NCBI RefSeq assembly: GCF_003044565.1 | Contig: NZ_POXG01000007.1 | Span: forward strand, 62,001-126,000 | Source of the DNA: Neisseria sicca | Lineage (GTDB): Bacteria; Pseudomonadota; Gammaproteobacteria; Burkholderiales; Neisseriaceae | Length of the DNA: 64,000 bases | Direction of reading: 5' to 3' | Shown here: positions 33,835 through 44,715 of the stretch, piece after piece | Layout of the letters: every line of letters begins with the position of its first letter | Position numbering within the stretch: the first letter of the stretch is position 1 | The notes under the pieces: generated by a model | Seen by the model: the letters and a program-made list of their open reading frames with translations, nothing else | What the model was told of the DNA's origin: nothing | Database searches by the model: none | Made by a program: the position numbers and the translations under genes

Positions 33835-36800
33835 TTAGTAACGTTCCAAATCGATATCCAAGCCCAGTGAGCGAATCTCTTTAACCAATACGTTGAAGGA
33901 CTCAGGCATACCGGCATCGATTTTGTGTTCGCCTTTGACGATGTTCTCGTACATTTTGGTACGACCTGTTACGTCGTCGGACTTCACGGTCAACATCTCT
34001 TGCAGTGTGTAGGCTGCGCCGTATGCTTCCAGCGCCCAAACCTCCATCTCACCGAAACGTTGGCCACCGAACTGAGCTTTACCGCCCAGAGGCTGTTGAG
34101 TAACCAGACTGTACGGACCGGTAGAGCGCGCGTGCATTTTTTCGTCAACCAAGTGGTGCAGTTTCAGATAGTGCATCACACCTACTGTTACCTTGCGGTC
34201 AAACGGTTCGCCTGAGCGTCCGTCATACAGCGTGATTTGGGTTTTGCTGTCGTTAAAGCCCAGTTTTTCGACTTCAGGATCATCACTCGGATAAGCCAAG
34301 TTCAGCATTTCGCGGATTTCGGATTCTTTCGCACCATCAAATACCGGCGATGCGAAAGATGCGCCTTTACGCAGGTTGGAAGCCAGTTCGATGATTTCTT
34401 CATCAGTCAGGGCATCCAAATCTTCTTTCTTACCGCTGCCGTTGTAGAGTTTGTTCAAGAACTCGCGCAGCTCGCTGGCTTTGCGTTGTTCTTTCAGCAT
34501 ACGGTCGATACGCTCGCCGATACCTTTTGCTGCCCAACCTAAGTGAACTTCCAAAATCTGACCGATGTTCATACGGGAAGGTACGCCCAACGGGTTCAGT
34601 ACGATGTCCACAGGACGACCGTCCGCCATGTAAGGCATGTCTTCTACAGGCAGAATGCGCGATACCACACCTTTGTTACCGTGGCGGCCCGCCATTTTGT
34701 CACCGGCTTGCAAACGGCGTTTGATGGCGATAAAGACTTTCACCATTTTTTGTACGCCAGGCTGCAATTCGTCGCCTTGGGTCAGTTTTTTCTTCTTGAT
34801 TTCGTACAACTCGTCCGCTTCTTCGCGTTTTTGTTGCAGACTCAATTTAATCAGTTCTAATTGTTTGGCCAAATCTTCATCAGCCAAACGGATATCGAAC
34901 CAATCGTGTTTGCTAGGCAGCCCCGCCAGATATTCCGTCGAGATTTCGCTGCCTTTAGCCAGCTTCATAGGACCTCCGTTGGCTTTTTGGCCGACGATCA
35001 TACGCTCAATACGGTCAAATGCGTCGTTATCAAAAATACGCAACTGGTCGCCCAAGTCTTGACGGTAACGTTTCAGCTCGGAATCGATAATAGATTGAGC
35101 ACGTTTGTCACGTTGGATACCTTCGCGGGTAAAGACTTGAACGTCGATAACCGTACCGCTCATGCCGGTAGGCATACGCAAAGAGGTGTCTTTTACGTCG
35201 GATGCTTTTTCACCGAAGATGGCGCGCAACAGTTTTTCTTCCGGAGTCAGTTGGGTTTCGCCTTTAGGCGTTACTTTACCTACCAACACATCGCCTGCTT
35301 CCACTTCTGCACCGATATAAACGATACCTGATTCGTCCAAACGGTTTTGCATACGCTCGGACAAGTTCGGAATATCGCGGGTAATATCTTCCGCACCCAG
35401 CTTGGTATCGCGGGCAACAACATTCAATTCCTCAATGTGAATCGAAGTATAGCGGTCGTCCGCAGCCACTTTTTCGGAAATCAGAATCGAGTCTTCATAG
35501 TTATAACCGTTCCACGGCATGAAGGCGATGGTCATGTTTTGACCCAAAGCCAATTCGCCCAAATCGGTGGATGCACCGTCAGCAATCAAATCGCCGCGTT
35601 GCAAAACGTCGCCTGCTTTGACGGCTGGACGCTGATTGATATTGGTAGACTGGTTGGAACGGGTGAATTTAACCAAGTTGTAAATATCGACACCCACTTC
35701 ACCGGCAGTCGCTTCATCGTCATGAACACGAATCACAACACGGTTGGCATCGACATACTCAACCACACCGCCGCGGCGGGCAACGATTGCAGTAGCAGAG
35801 TCAACGGCAACGGAACGCTCAATACCGGTACCAACCATCGGTTTTTCAGGACGCAGGCACGGTACGGCCTGACGTTGCATGTTGGCACCCATCAATGCAC
35901 GGTTCGCATCATCGTGCTCCAAGAACGGAATCAGAGATGCCGCTACAGATACCACTTGACCAGTTGCCACGTCCATATATTGGACACGGTCAGGCGTTGC
36001 CATAATGGTTTCACCTTTTTCACGACAAGTTACCAAGTCACCAATCAAATTACCGTCTTTGTCCAAATCAGCATTCGCCTGTGCAATCACATAGCGGCCT
36101 TCTTCGATAGCAGACAAGTAATCGATTTCCTCGGTTACTTTGCCGTCGATAACGCGGCGGTAAGGAGTTTCCAAGAAACCATAATCATTGGTACGCGCAT
36201 AAACGGACAATGAGTTAATCAAGCCGATGTTCGGACCTTCAGGCGTTTCAATCGGACATACGCGGCCATAGTGGGTCGGATGCACGTCTCGCACCTCGAA
36301 ACCGGCACGTTCACGGGTCAAACCACCCGGGCCCAACGCAGATACGCGACGTTTATGGGTTACTTCAGACAAGGGGTTGGTCTGATCCATAAACTGACTC
36401 AATTGGCTTGAGCCGAAGAATTCTTTGATGGCAGCAGAAACAGGTTTCGCATTAATTAAATCATGCGGCATTAAGTTTTCTGATTCTGCCTGATTCAAGC
36501 GTTCTTTTACGGCACGTTCCACACGAGCCAAACCACTGCGGAATTGGTTTTCAGTCAACTCACCTACCGAACGCACACGACGGTTGCCCAAGTGGTCAAT
36601 ATCGTCTACTTCGCCATGACCGTTACGTAATTCAACCAAAGTAGCAATAGAAGCAACAATATCTTCGACGCTCAGAACATAACCGCCTTTTTCGGCAGCA
36701 CCTGCGAAGGTTTCGTTCAACAAACGGTCATACCAAGAATGTTGTTGTGCTTCAGACAATTTTTGCTCATAAGTACGCGTATTGAATTTCATACGGCCTA

Positions 36801-38013
36801 CGCGAGACAAATCGTAGCTGTCCTCACTGAAGAACAAGCGGTTAAACAATTGCTCGACTGCCTCTTCGGTAGGCGGCTCGCCCGGGCGCATCATGCGGTA
36901 AATCGCAACACGTGCTGCTTGCTGATCAGCAGTCTCATCAGTACGCAGAGTATTGGAAATATAGCCACCCTGATCCAATTCATTAATGTAAAGCGTAGTA
37001 AGCTGTTTTACACCATGGATATCAAATTTTGCCAACAACTCTTCAGTGATTTCATCGTTGGCCACAGCCAATACTTCACCCGTTTCAGGATCAATCAAAT
37101 CCGCGGCCAAAGCTTTGCCAATCAAACTTTCCGGCTCCACATCCAAACGAGTCAATCCCGCATTGCTGATATCACGGATATTTTTTGCGGTAATGCGTTT
37201 ACCTTTAGCAACCAATACGTTGCCTTCTTTATCTAAGATATCAACTTTGGCAGTTTCACCTTTCAGACGACCTACAACCAAATCGGTTTGAACACCATTT
37301 TCAGACAGATAGAACGTTTCTTTATCGTAAAAAATATCCAAGATCTGTTCATTGTTGTAGCCCAAAGCCTTCAACAAAATCGTAACCGGCATTTTACGGC
37401 GACGGTCGATACGGAAATACAGCAAATCTTTCGGGTCAAATTCGAAATCCAACCACGAACCACGGTAAGGAATGATTCGAGCAGAGAACAACAATTTACC
37501 GGAGGAATGGGTCTTGCCGCGGTCATGCTCAAAGAACACACCAGGAGAACGGTGCAACTGAGAAACAATTACACGTTCGGTACCGTTAATGACAAACGAA
37601 CCACTTGGAGTCATCAATGGGATTTCGCCCATGTACACTTCATTTTCACGAACTTCTTTGACTGTCGGTTTAGACGCTTCCTTGTCTAAAATAACCAATC
37701 GGATACGCGCACGCAAGGGAGCGGCATAAGTGATTCCGCGCAATTGACATTCAGGAATATCAAACAAAGGCTCACCCAACGTGTAATGCACAAACTCCAA
37801 ACGCGCATAACCGTTGTGGCTTACGATAGGGAAAATAGAATTAAATGCAGCCTGCAGACCATCGTCAGTACGCTGATCAAAAGCATTTTCTAATTGCAGA
37901 AATTTCGCATAAGAATCAATTTGTGTTGCCAACAAAAAGGGAACGTCCAATACGTTCTCTCGTTTTGCAAAACTCTTACGGATACGTTTTTTCTCGGTAA
38001 ACGAATAGTTCAT
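33835..38013 (-). CDS. rpoB: RNA polymerase beta subunit
   Basis: 1392 residues from [20 protein letters not shown]; the ATG at 38011-38013 has CGGAGTGTAT before it, and six in-frame codons upstream are excluded. The rifampicin region reads [20 protein letters not shown], with the key His present, as in susceptible Neisseria. It follows rplL by 189 bp with a strong intercistronic hairpin. Partner of rpoC. Confidence 0.98.
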   Translation of the reverse strand: MNYSFTEKKRIRKSFAKRENVLDVPFLLATQIDSYAKFLQLENAFDQRTDDGLQAAFNSIFPIVSHNGYARLEFVHYTLGEPLFDIPECQLRGITYAAPLRARIRLVILDKEASKPTVKEVRENEVYMGEIPLMTPSGSFVINGTERVIVSQLHRSPGVFFEHDRGKTHSSGKLLFSARIIPYRGSWLDFEFDPKDLLYFRIDRRRKMPVTILLKALGYNNEQILDIFYDKETFYLSENGVQTDLVVGRLKGETAKVDILDKEGNVLVAKGKRITAKNIRDISNAGLTRLDVEPESLIGKALAADLIDPETGEVLAVANDEITEELLAKFDIHGVKQLTTLYINELDQGGYISNTLRTDETADQQAARVAIYRMMRPGEPPTEEAVEQLFNRLFFSEDSYDLSRVGRMKFNTRTYEQKLSEAQQHSWYDRLLNETFAGAAEKGGYVLSVEDIVASIATLVELRNGHGEVDDIDHLGNRRVRSVGELTENQFRSGLARVERAVKERLNQAESENLMPHDLINAKPVSAAIKEFFGSSQLSQFMDQTNPLSEVTHKRRVSALGPGGLTRERAGFEVRDVHPTHYGRVCPIETPEGPNIGLINSLSVYARTNDYGFLETPYRRVIDGKVTEEIDYLSAIEEGRYVIAQANADLDKDGNLIGDLVTCREKGETIMATPDRVQYMDVATGQVVSVAASLIPFLEHDDANRALMGANMQRQAVPCLRPEKPMVGTGIERSVAVDSATAIVARRGGVVEYVDANRVVIRVHDDEATAGEVGVDIYNLVKFTRSNQSTNINQRPAVKAGDVLQRGDLIADGASTDLGELALGQNMTIAFMPWNGYNYEDSILISEKVAADDRYTSIHIEELNVVARDTKLGAEDITRDIPNLSERMQNRLDESGIVYIGAEVEAGDVLVGKVTPKGETQLTPEEKLLRAIFGEKASDVKDTSLRMPTGMSGTVIDVQVFTREGIQRDKRAQSIIDSELKRYRQDLGDQLRIFDNDAFDRIERMIVGQKANGGPMKLAKGSEISTEYLAGLPSKHDWFDIRLADEDLAKQLELIKLSLQQKREEADELYEIKKKKLTQGDELQPGVQKMVKVFIAIKRRLQAGDKMAGRHGNKGVVSRILPVEDMPYMADGRPVDIVLNPLGVPSRMNIGQILEVHLGWAAKGIGERIDRMLKEQRKASELREFLNKLYNGSGKKEDLDALTDEEIIELASNLRKGASFASPVFDGAKESEIREMLNLAYPSDDPEVEKLGFNDSKTQITLYDGRSGEPFDRKVTVGVMHYLKLHHLVDEKMHARSTGPYSLVTQQPLGGKAQFGGQRFGEMEVWALEAYGAAYTLQEMLTVKSDDVTGRTKMYENIVKGEHKIDAGMPESFNVLVKEIRSLGLDIDLERY

Positions 38014-38160
38014 ATACACTCCGAAAAGCAATTTTTAAAGAAAGAGGTCGTCTGAAATAACGCCTATTGTTTGTGATATTTACATTTATTTAAACTTAAC
38101 TTACGAATAAATTGCAAATAAATGTAAATATCAAATTAACCTAATAACAACAAGCAAAAT

Positions 38161-38186
38161 AAGGCTGGCAGAAAACTGCCAGCCTT
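38161..38186 (-). terminator. attenuator-like hairpin between rplL and rpoB
   Basis: AAGGCTGGCAG, an AAAA loop and CTGCCAGCCTT form an 11-bp stem 17 bp past the rplL stop, followed on the minus strand by ATTTTGCTTG. The position matches the rplL-rpoB attenuator of E. coli, which lowers rpoBC relative to rplJL. Confidence 0.75.
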
Positions 38187-38202
38187 CACAGGAAGCATCA
38201 AA

Positions 38203-38574
38203 TTATTTGATTTCGACTTTAGCGCCGGCTTCTTCCAATTGTTTTTGGATGTCTTCAGCTTCAGCTTTAGAAACACCTTCTTTAAGAGTTTTAGGTGCGC
38301 CATCAACGATGTCTTTAGCTTCTTTCAGACCCAGACCAGTAATTGCGCGAACTACTTTAATCACGCCAACTTTTTGGTCACCGGCAGAAGCCAGTACTAC
38401 GTCAAATTCAGTTTTTTCTTCAGCAGCAGCTGCACCAGCACCTGCAGGACCTGCAACTGCAACTGCAGCAGCAGAAACACCGAATTTTTCTTCAAAAGCT
38501 TTAACCAAGTCGTTCAATTCCATTACGGTCAAAGAACCAACTGCTTCCAAAATGTCTTCTTTAGTAATAGCCAT
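38203..38574 (-). CDS. rplL: 50S ribosomal protein L7/L12
   Basis: 123 residues: N-terminal dimer helices, Ala-rich hinge ([20 protein letters not shown]) and C-terminal factor-binding domain ([20 protein letters not shown]). It forms the ribosome stalk that recruits EF-Tu and EF-G. 58 bp downstream of rplJ. Confidence 0.98.
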   Translation of the reverse strand: MAITKEDILEAVGSLTVMELNDLVKAFEEKFGVSAAAVAVAGPAGAGAAAAEEKTEFDVVLASAGDQKVGVIKVVRAITGLGLKEAKDIVDGAPKTLKEGVSKAEAEDIQKQLEEAGAKVEIK

Positions 38575-38632
38575 GCTATTTATACTCCAAATATTGTATT
38601 AAAAAATAATTGATTAACAGAAACAAAATTGA

Positions 38633-39133
38633 TTAAGCGGCTTCTTCGCCTGCTTTTTTCTCTGCCAAAGCAGCCAAACCGCGCGCAAAGCCTGATACAG
38701 GAGCTTGCATAACGAACAACAGTTTGGACAACAGCTCTTCGCGGCTCGGAATAGAAGCCAACTCAGCAACCTGAGCAGCATTCATTACTTCACCATTGTA
38801 AGAACCGGCTTTAACTACAATTTTGTCATCTTTTTTCGCGAATTGGTGCAGCACTTTAGCAGCAGCAACAGCATCTTCAGAAGCAGCATAAACCAATGGA
38901 CCAACCATTTGATCAGCCAAAGCTGCGAATGAAGTACCCTCTACTGCACGACGAGCCAATGTATTTTTCAGAACGCGCAAGTAAACGCCTTCTTTACGCG
39001 CATTAGCGCGAAGCTCAGTCATGCTGGAAACACTGATACCGCGATATTCAGCAACCACGAGAGTCTGAGCGTTAGCAATTGCTGCGCTGATTTCCTCTAC
39101 GGCTACTTTCTTGGTTTCAATATTGAGACTCAA
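38633..39133 (-). CDS. rplJ: 50S ribosomal protein L10 (TTG start)
   Basis: 166 residues beginning [20 protein letters not shown]. The start is TTG (39131-39133), preceded by a strong GGGAGGTAGACC; no ATG is available nearby in frame. L10 anchors L12 dimers and feeds back on its own mRNA. The rare start codon fits tight translational control together with the long leader upstream. Confidence 0.95.
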   Translation of the reverse strand: MSLNIETKKVAVEEISAAIANAQTLVVAEYRGISVSSMTELRANARKEGVYLRVLKNTLARRAVEGTSFAALADQMVGPLVYAASEDAVAAAKVLHQFAKKDDKIVVKAGSYNGEVMNAAQVAELASIPSREELLSKLLFVMQAPVSGFARGLAALAEKKAGEEAA

Positions 39134-39340
39134 GGTCTACCTCCCACTGTTTATAAACAGGATATCTGAATGATATCCCACCAGCGCGGTAACCTAAAAA
39201 GACATCTTACAAGCAATCTTGCAATGTGTTTCAGGACTACCGTCTGCGTAGGGTAGTTACGATTAAATCTTGCGATCCCTACGGTCTTGGACATCTACTT
39301 AATTCTAAGTAGCCCAAATTCAAGCAACTCAAAATAGAGT
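39134..39340 (-). promoter_or_regulatory. rplJ leader, probable L10(L12)4 autoregulatory RNA
   Basis: The 226-bp gap between rplA and rplJ has several complementary blocks: CCGTAGGGA/CTACCCTACG near 39240-39290, and a GGATATC/GATATCC stem near 39158-39178 just before the ribosome binding site. The conserved-looking CGCTGGTGGG sits at about 39178-39187. In proteobacteria this leader binds L10-L12 to repress translation. Assignment by position and structure only. Confidence 0.55.
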
Positions 39341-39359
39341 TGCTTGAAAATTTCTTAGA

Positions 39360-40055
39360 TTAGTTATTCACACTTGATGTATCAACGCGAACACCTAAAC
39401 CCATAGTGCTGGACACAGCAACTTTTTTCAGGTACTGACCTTTAGCAGCAGCGGGTTTAGCTTTAACGATAGCGTCCAGCAATGCATCAAAGTTCTCTTT
39501 CAAATCAGCCTCAGCGAATGAAGCACGACCGATAGTTGCATGAACGATACCAGCTTTGTCTGTACGGTATTGCACTTGACCTGCTTTTGCATTTTTAACT
39601 GCCTCAGCCACATTAGGAGTAACAGTGCCCACTTTAGGATTTGGCATCAAACCACGCGGACCCAAGATAGTACCCAATTGACCAACGATGCGCATTGCAT
39701 CAGGAGAAGCAATAACGACATCAAAGTTCAGATTACCTGCTTTGATTTCAGCAGCCAAATCCTCAAAGCCGACAACATCAGCACCAGCTTCTTTAGCTGC
39801 ATCAGCATTTGCACCTTGAGTAAATACTGCTACGCGGGTTGTTTTACCAGTACCTTTAGGCAGAACGACTGAACCACGGATAACTTGGTCAGATTTACGC
39901 GGATCAACACCTAAGTTGAAAGATACGTCAACAGACTCGTCAAATTTAGCAGTCGCTGCTTTTTTGACCAAAGCAATTGCTTCATCAATTGCATATAATT
40001 TATTGGCTTCAACAGAAGAGCGCAAAGCTTTCAAGCGTTTAGATACTTTAGCCAT
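39360..40055 (-). CDS. rplA: 50S ribosomal protein L1
   Basis: 231 residues, complete, with the L1 signature [20 protein letters not shown]1 forms the mobile E-site stalk and represses the L11 operon. Its ATG shares one base with the rplK stop (TAATG), so the two are translationally coupled. Confidence 0.98.
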   Translation of the reverse strand: MAKVSKRLKALRSSVEANKLYAIDEAIALVKKAATAKFDESVDVSFNLGVDPRKSDQVIRGSVVLPKGTGKTTRVAVFTQGANADAAKEAGADVVGFEDLAAEIKAGNLNFDVVIASPDAMRIVGQLGTILGPRGLMPNPKVGTVTPNVAEAVKNAKAGQVQYRTDKAGIVHATIGRASFAEADLKENFDALLDAIVKAKPAAAKGQYLKKVAVSSTMGLGVRVDTSSVNN

Positions 40056-40489
40056 TATACAACACCCTCCACATCCAAGCCCATTGAGCGAGCAGAACCA
40101 GCAATAGTGCGAACAGCAGCATCCAAATCAGCTGCAGTCAAATCAGGTTCTTTAGTTTTAGCAATTTCTTCCAACTGAGCACGGGTCAATTTACCCACTT
40201 TATTTGTCAGAGGATTAGAACTACCTTTTTGCAGACCAGCAGCTTTTTTCAACAGAATAGAAGCCGGAGGAGTTTTCATCACAAAAGTGAATGATTTATC
40301 CGCAAATGCAGTAATGACAACTGGAATCGGCAAACCAGGCTCCATGCCTTGAGTTGCAGCATTAAATGCTTTACAGAATTCCATAATATTCAGACCACGT
40401 TGACCCAAAGCAGGACCAACTGGGGGAGATGGATTGGCTTTACCTGCAGGAATTTGCAGTTTGATGTAGCCGATAATTTTCTTTGCCAC
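40055..40489 (-). CDS. rplK: 50S ribosomal protein L11
   Basis: 144 residues with the N-terminal [20 protein letters not shown] and the RNA-binding C-terminal domain. It forms the GTPase-associated centre with L10 and 23S rRNA. TAGGAGTCCTATAAGTGGC-like text before the ATG gives a good ribosome binding site (AGGAGTCC). Confidence 0.98.
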
Positions 40490-40594
40490 TTATAGGACTC
40501 CTAAAAACGGGTATAGCGCGGAACCATTTCCGCTTCCCAAAAAGAATTTAGCATTATATTTGCTTAGAGATTTTTTTTCAAGAGATTTAAAAAC

Positions 40595-41128
40595 TTAAAT
40601 CTTTTCCACTTGACCAAACTCTAGCTCAACTGGGGTTTCACGACCAAAAATCTGAACAGAAACCCTCAATTTATTACGCTCATAATTCACTTCATCTACA
40701 ATACCATTGAAGTCAGCAAAAGGTCCTTCGTTTACACGAACTTGTTGTCCAACTTCAAATTCAACCTTAGGTTTAGGCTTCTCAACTCCAGAACGAACCT
40801 GTTGCAAGATTGCATCAGCTTCTCTTTGAGAAATCGGAGTAGGCTTATTTGCCGTACCACCAATAAAGCCTGAAACACGGGGGGTGCTTTTCACCAAATG
40901 CCATGAGTCATCAGTCATTTCCATTTCGACCAAGACATAGCCTGGATAAAACTTACGCTCACTAATGGTTTTTCGACCATTTTTGATATCGACCACTTCT
41001 TCAACAGGAACAAGGATCTGACCGAAATAACCTTCCATACCTTCGCGAGCAATGCGCTCTTTTAATGTCTTTTGGACATTTTTCTCAAAGCCGGAATAAG
41101 CCTGCACAACATACCAACGTTTTGACAT
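40595..41128 (-). CDS. nusG: transcription termination/antitermination protein NusG
   Basis: 177 residues: NGN domain starting [17 protein letters not shown] and C-terminal KOW domain ([20 protein letters not shown]). It links RNA polymerase to Rho or to S10 on the ribosome. Start 2 bp after the secE stop. Confidence 0.98.
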   Translation of the reverse strand: MSKRWYVVQAYSGFEKNVQKTLKERIAREGMEGYFGQILVPVEEVVDIKNGRKTISERKFYPGYVLVEMEMTDDSWHLVKSTPRVSGFIGGTANKPTPISQREADAILQQVRSGVEKPKPKVEFEVGQQVRVNEGPFADFNGIVDEVNYERNKLRVSVQIFGRETPVELEFGQVEKI

Positions 41129-41130
41129 TT

Positions 41131-41403
41131 TTACCCCCTCTTCAACAACACATCAAAAAACAGCCATGAAATAGCACTGTCCGCTGCATAAATAAATACT
41201 GCCAAGATTGAAACAAATATAACAACGAAGATCGTCATCTTAACTGCATCATCTCGCGCAGGCCAAACAACTTTTTTAAACTCAGACCATGAGTTTTTAA
41301 AATAGGAAAGCAGCCCTTCTCGCTTAGGTGGCGTAGAATGATTGCCGGATGTTACAAGCTGACCCGACTTTTCTGCTTTATGTTCAGATGTATGTTCAGT
41401 CAT
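41131..41403 (-). CDS. secE: preprotein translocase subunit SecE
   Basis: 90 residues: a hydrophilic N-terminus, the amphipathic [20 protein letters not shown] helix and a single TM helix ([20 protein letters not shown]). It is the short single-TM type of SecE, which clamps SecY. It lies directly upstream of nusG. Confidence 0.95.
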   Translation of the reverse strand: MTEHTSEHKAEKSGQLVTSGNHSTPPKREGLLSYFKNSWSEFKKVVWPARDDAVKMTIFVVIFVSILAVFIYAADSAISWLFFDVLLKRG

Positions 41404-41485
41404 CTTTACTCACTCACCACAGCATCAAAGTCGCACTATCTCACTCATGCAATGGTTTAAATTAATTACTAAAAAAGAAATGCAA

Positions 41486-41518
41486 AAAAATTAACCGGCA
41501 CAGGGCCGGTTAATTTTT
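41486..41518 (-). terminator. terminator between tRNA-Trp and secE
   Basis: AAAAATTAACCGGC pairs with GCCGGTTAATTTTT over a 5-nt loop, followed by T on the minus strand. It closes the tRNA-tufB-tRNA-Trp unit, so secE-nusG should have its own promoter. Confidence 0.85.
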
Positions 41519-41522
41519 TATT

Positions 41523-41598
41523 TGGCAGGCCAAGAGGGTCTCGAACCCCCAACCCTCGGTTTTGGAGACCGATACTCTACCAATTGAGCTATTGGCCT
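41523..41598 (-). tRNA. tRNA-Trp (CCA)
   Basis: 76 nt including the encoded CCA. The acceptor stem AGGCCAA/TTGGCCT, the anticodon loop CTCCAAA (anticodon CCA) and the T arm GGGTTCGAGACCC are all clear. It sits between tufB and secE. Confidence 0.97.
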
Positions 41599-41604
41599 CT
41601 AAAC

Positions 41605-42789
41605 TTAAGCGATGATAGAAGAAACCACACCTGCACCTACGGTACGACCACCTTCGCGAATCGCAAAGCGCAGACCTTCTTCCATAGCGATAGGTGCAAT
41701 CAGTTCTACAGTGATGGCTACGTTCTCACCAGGCATAACCATTTCTACACCTTCTTCCAAAGTAACCGCGCCGGTTACGTCGGTAGTACGGAAGTAGAAT
41801 TGTGGACGGTAGTTAGCGAAGAACGGAGTATGACGGCCACCCTCTTCTTTGCTCAATACGTACACTTCCGCTTTGAATTTGGTGTGCGGAGTGATGGTAC
41901 CCGGTTTAGCCAATACTTGACCGCGTTCCACTTCTTCGCGTTTGGTACCGCGCAGCAATACGCCTACGTTGTCACCGGCTTGACCTTCGTCCAGCAGTTT
42001 GCGGAACATCTCAACACCGGTACAAGTGGTTTTTTGGGTTTCTTTCAGACCTACGATTTCGATCTCGTCACCAACGTGGATGACACCGCGCTCTACACGG
42101 CCGGTTACTACTGTACCGCGACCGGAGATGGAGAATACGTCTTCGATAGGCAACAGGAAAGGTTTGTCCACGGCACGCTCTGGAGTCGGGATGTAGCTGT
42201 CCAATGCGGCAGCCAGTTCGAAGATTTTTTCTTCGTAAGCGGCGTCGCCTTCCAAGGCTTTCAGTGCAGAACCTTGTACGATCGGGCAGTCGTCGCCTGG
42301 GAAGTCGTAGCTTGACAGCAAGTCACGGATTTCCATTTCAACCAGTTCCAACAGCTCGGCATCGTCAACCATGTCGCATTTGTTCATGAACACGATGATG
42401 TAAGGTACGCCTACTTGGCGGGCCAACAGGATGTGTTCGCGGGTTTGCGGCATAGGACCGTCGGCAGCGGAACATACCAAGATTGCGCCGTCCATTTGTG
42501 CGGCACCGGTAATCATGTTTTTAACGTAGTCGGCGTGACCCGGGCAGTCTACGTGTGCGTAGTGGCGGGTTTCGGTTTCGTATTCTACGTGTGAGGTATT
42601 AATGGTAATACCGCGGGCTTTTTCTTCGGGAGCGTTGTCGATTTGGTCGTAAGCTTTTGCAGCACCGCCGAATTTTTTAGCTAAAATAGTAGTCAAAGCA
42701 GCAGTCAGAGTGGTTTTACCATGGTCAACGTGACCGATGGTGCCAACGTTTACGTGCGGTTTGCTACGTTCAAATTTTTCCTTTGCCAT
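41605..42789 (-). CDS. tufB: elongation factor Tu (copy B)
   Basis: 394 residues, the same protein as tufA at 24786-25970, 16.8 kb away on the same strand. Nucleotide sequence is apparently identical beyond codon 2 (GCA here). It lies between tRNA-Thr and tRNA-Trp, the ancestral tRNA-tufB arrangement. It is probably transcribed from the promoter upstream of tRNA-Tyr. Confidence 0.98.
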   Translation of the reverse strand: MAKEKFERSKPHVNVGTIGHVDHGKTTLTAALTTILAKKFGGAAKAYDQIDNAPEEKARGITINTSHVEYETETRHYAHVDCPGHADYVKNMITGAAQMDGAILVCSAADGPMPQTREHILLARQVGVPYIIVFMNKCDMVDDAELLELVEMEIRDLLSSYDFPGDDCPIVQGSALKALEGDAAYEEKIFELAAALDSYIPTPERAVDKPFLLPIEDVFSISGRGTVVTGRVERGVIHVGDEIEIVGLKETQKTTCTGVEMFRKLLDEGQAGDNVGVLLRGTKREEVERGQVLAKPGTITPHTKFKAEVYVLSKEEGGRHTPFFANYRPQFYFRTTDVTGAVTLEEGVEMVMPGENVAITVELIAPIAMEEGLRFAIREGGRTVGAGVVSSIIA

Positions 42790-42829
42790 GGCAAATTTCC
42801 TATCTTTAAAATACTGAGAAAATGGTATT

Positions 42830-42904
42830 TGGTGCCCATGGGCAGATTTGAACTGCCGGCCTCTCCCTTACCAAGGGAGTGCTCTACCCCTGAGCTACAT
42901 GGGC
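42830..42904 (-). tRNA. tRNA-Thr (GGT)
   Basis: 75 nt including CCA. Acceptor GCCCATG/CATGGGC, anticodon loop CTTGGTAA (GGT), T arm GCAGTTCAAATCTGC. Third of the tyr-gly-thr cluster before tufB. Confidence 0.96.
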
Positions 42905-42915
42905 CAATAGACTAT

Positions 42916-42989
42916 TGGAGCGGGTGAAGGGAATCGAACCCTCACCGTAAGCTTGGAAGGCTTCTGCTCTACCATTGAGCTACACCCGC
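42916..42989 (-). tRNA. tRNA-Gly (TCC)
   Basis: 74 nt including CCA. Acceptor GCGGGTG/CACCCGC, anticodon loop CTTCCAA (TCC), T arm GAGGGTTCGATTCCCTT. Confidence 0.96.
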
Positions 42990-43025
42990 AGACTTACTGC
43001 ATCAATGCTCCAACACATTGGGATT

Positions 43026-43109
43026 TGGTGGTGGGAGAAGGATTCGAACCTTCGAAGCTCTCGCAACAGATTTACAGTCTGCCCCCTTTGACCGCTCGGG
43101 AATCCCACC
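43026..43109 (-). tRNA. tRNA-Tyr (GTA)
   Basis: 84 nt including CCA, class II with a long variable arm (TTGCGAGAGCTTCGA). Acceptor GGTGGGA/TCCCACC, anticodon loop CTGTAAA (GTA). First gene of the cluster. Confidence 0.96.
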
Positions 43110-43122
43110 AAAAGAGAACGCA

Positions 43123-43151
43123 AGTTTATTCGCGACTCAGATTTTCGTCAA
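43123..43151 (-). promoter_or_regulatory. sigma-70 promoter of tRNA-tufB operon
   Basis: TTGACG (43146-43151), a 17-bp spacer and TAAACT (43123-43128), about 14 bp upstream of the tRNA-Tyr 5' end. Confidence 0.8.
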
Positions 43152-43208
43152 GCTCTTTTTTAATTTTGTTTTTTAAAAATCACTCAATTTATTGCTTTAA
43201 AAAAGAAT

Positions 43209-44148
<940 letters not shown>

Positions 44149-44417
44149 GATTAAAACAAATCGTCCGACAGTTTCAGACGACCTCTAAAGAATGACAAAG
44201 CAGCCATTATACCGCAGCGTTTTTTCATTTAAGGTCGCATGAAAACAAATCGGCGCATCGTGAAATTTTATTTTTTATGATGCTAAACTTACAAAATTTT
44301 ATAAATCATAAAATATTTTCTCAAATAAAAAGGTCGCTTACGTCCGCCATTAGAACTTTCCCACCGCTTTTTCAGTCTATTGGTCATAATACGTAATGAA
44401 AATATGGATGGCTGACA

Positions 44418-44639
44418 ATGCCACTTTGGAAAATTATTTTGGGTGTTTATATCAGCGGTGTGATTGCATTCACCGCCCATGCCCATTTCTTTGACGAATA
44501 TTACCGCCACTTGGGATTGATACCGAACTTGGAACGCGGTCTGCTTTGGTTCGTCTTTTGTCTGCCCTTGATTGGCAAAACTGTCGCTTTGATAGTCAGT
44601 TTGTTCTTTCTTGCCACATTGGTTTTCGCGAGACGTTGA
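44418..44639 (+). CDS. small two-TM protein (73 aa)
   Basis: Hydrophobic segments at 5-21 and about 42-68, joined by a polar loop (HFFDEYYRHLGLIPNLERG), with a short basic tail (FARR). GGATGGCTGACA lies before the ATG, and a DUS hairpin terminator follows 20 bp after the stop. An overlapping minus-strand ORF is less likely because it lacks these signals. Family unknown. Confidence 0.6.
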   Translation: MPLWKIILGVYISGVIAFTAHAHFFDEYYRHLGLIPNLERGLLWFVFCLPLIGKTVALIVSLFFLATLVFARR

Positions 44640-44659
44640 GTCCTTTCTTAATAAGACTG

Positions 44660-44694
44660 AAAAGGTCGTCTGAAAATTTTTCAGACGACCTTTT
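44660..44694. terminator. bidirectional DUS hairpin terminator
   Basis: A 17-bp stem (AAAAGGTCGTCTGAAAA and complement) with a 1-nt loop between the convergent 73-aa gene and topA. T-runs occur on both strands. Confidence 0.8.
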
Positions 44695-44715
44695 CTCTTT
44701 CAAACCAACCTAATC

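Noticed and set aside
44289-44510. 73-codon minus-strand ORF overlapping the small TM gene
   Set aside because: No ribosome binding site or recognisable features; the plus-strand ORF has TM helices, a ribosome binding site and a terminator.
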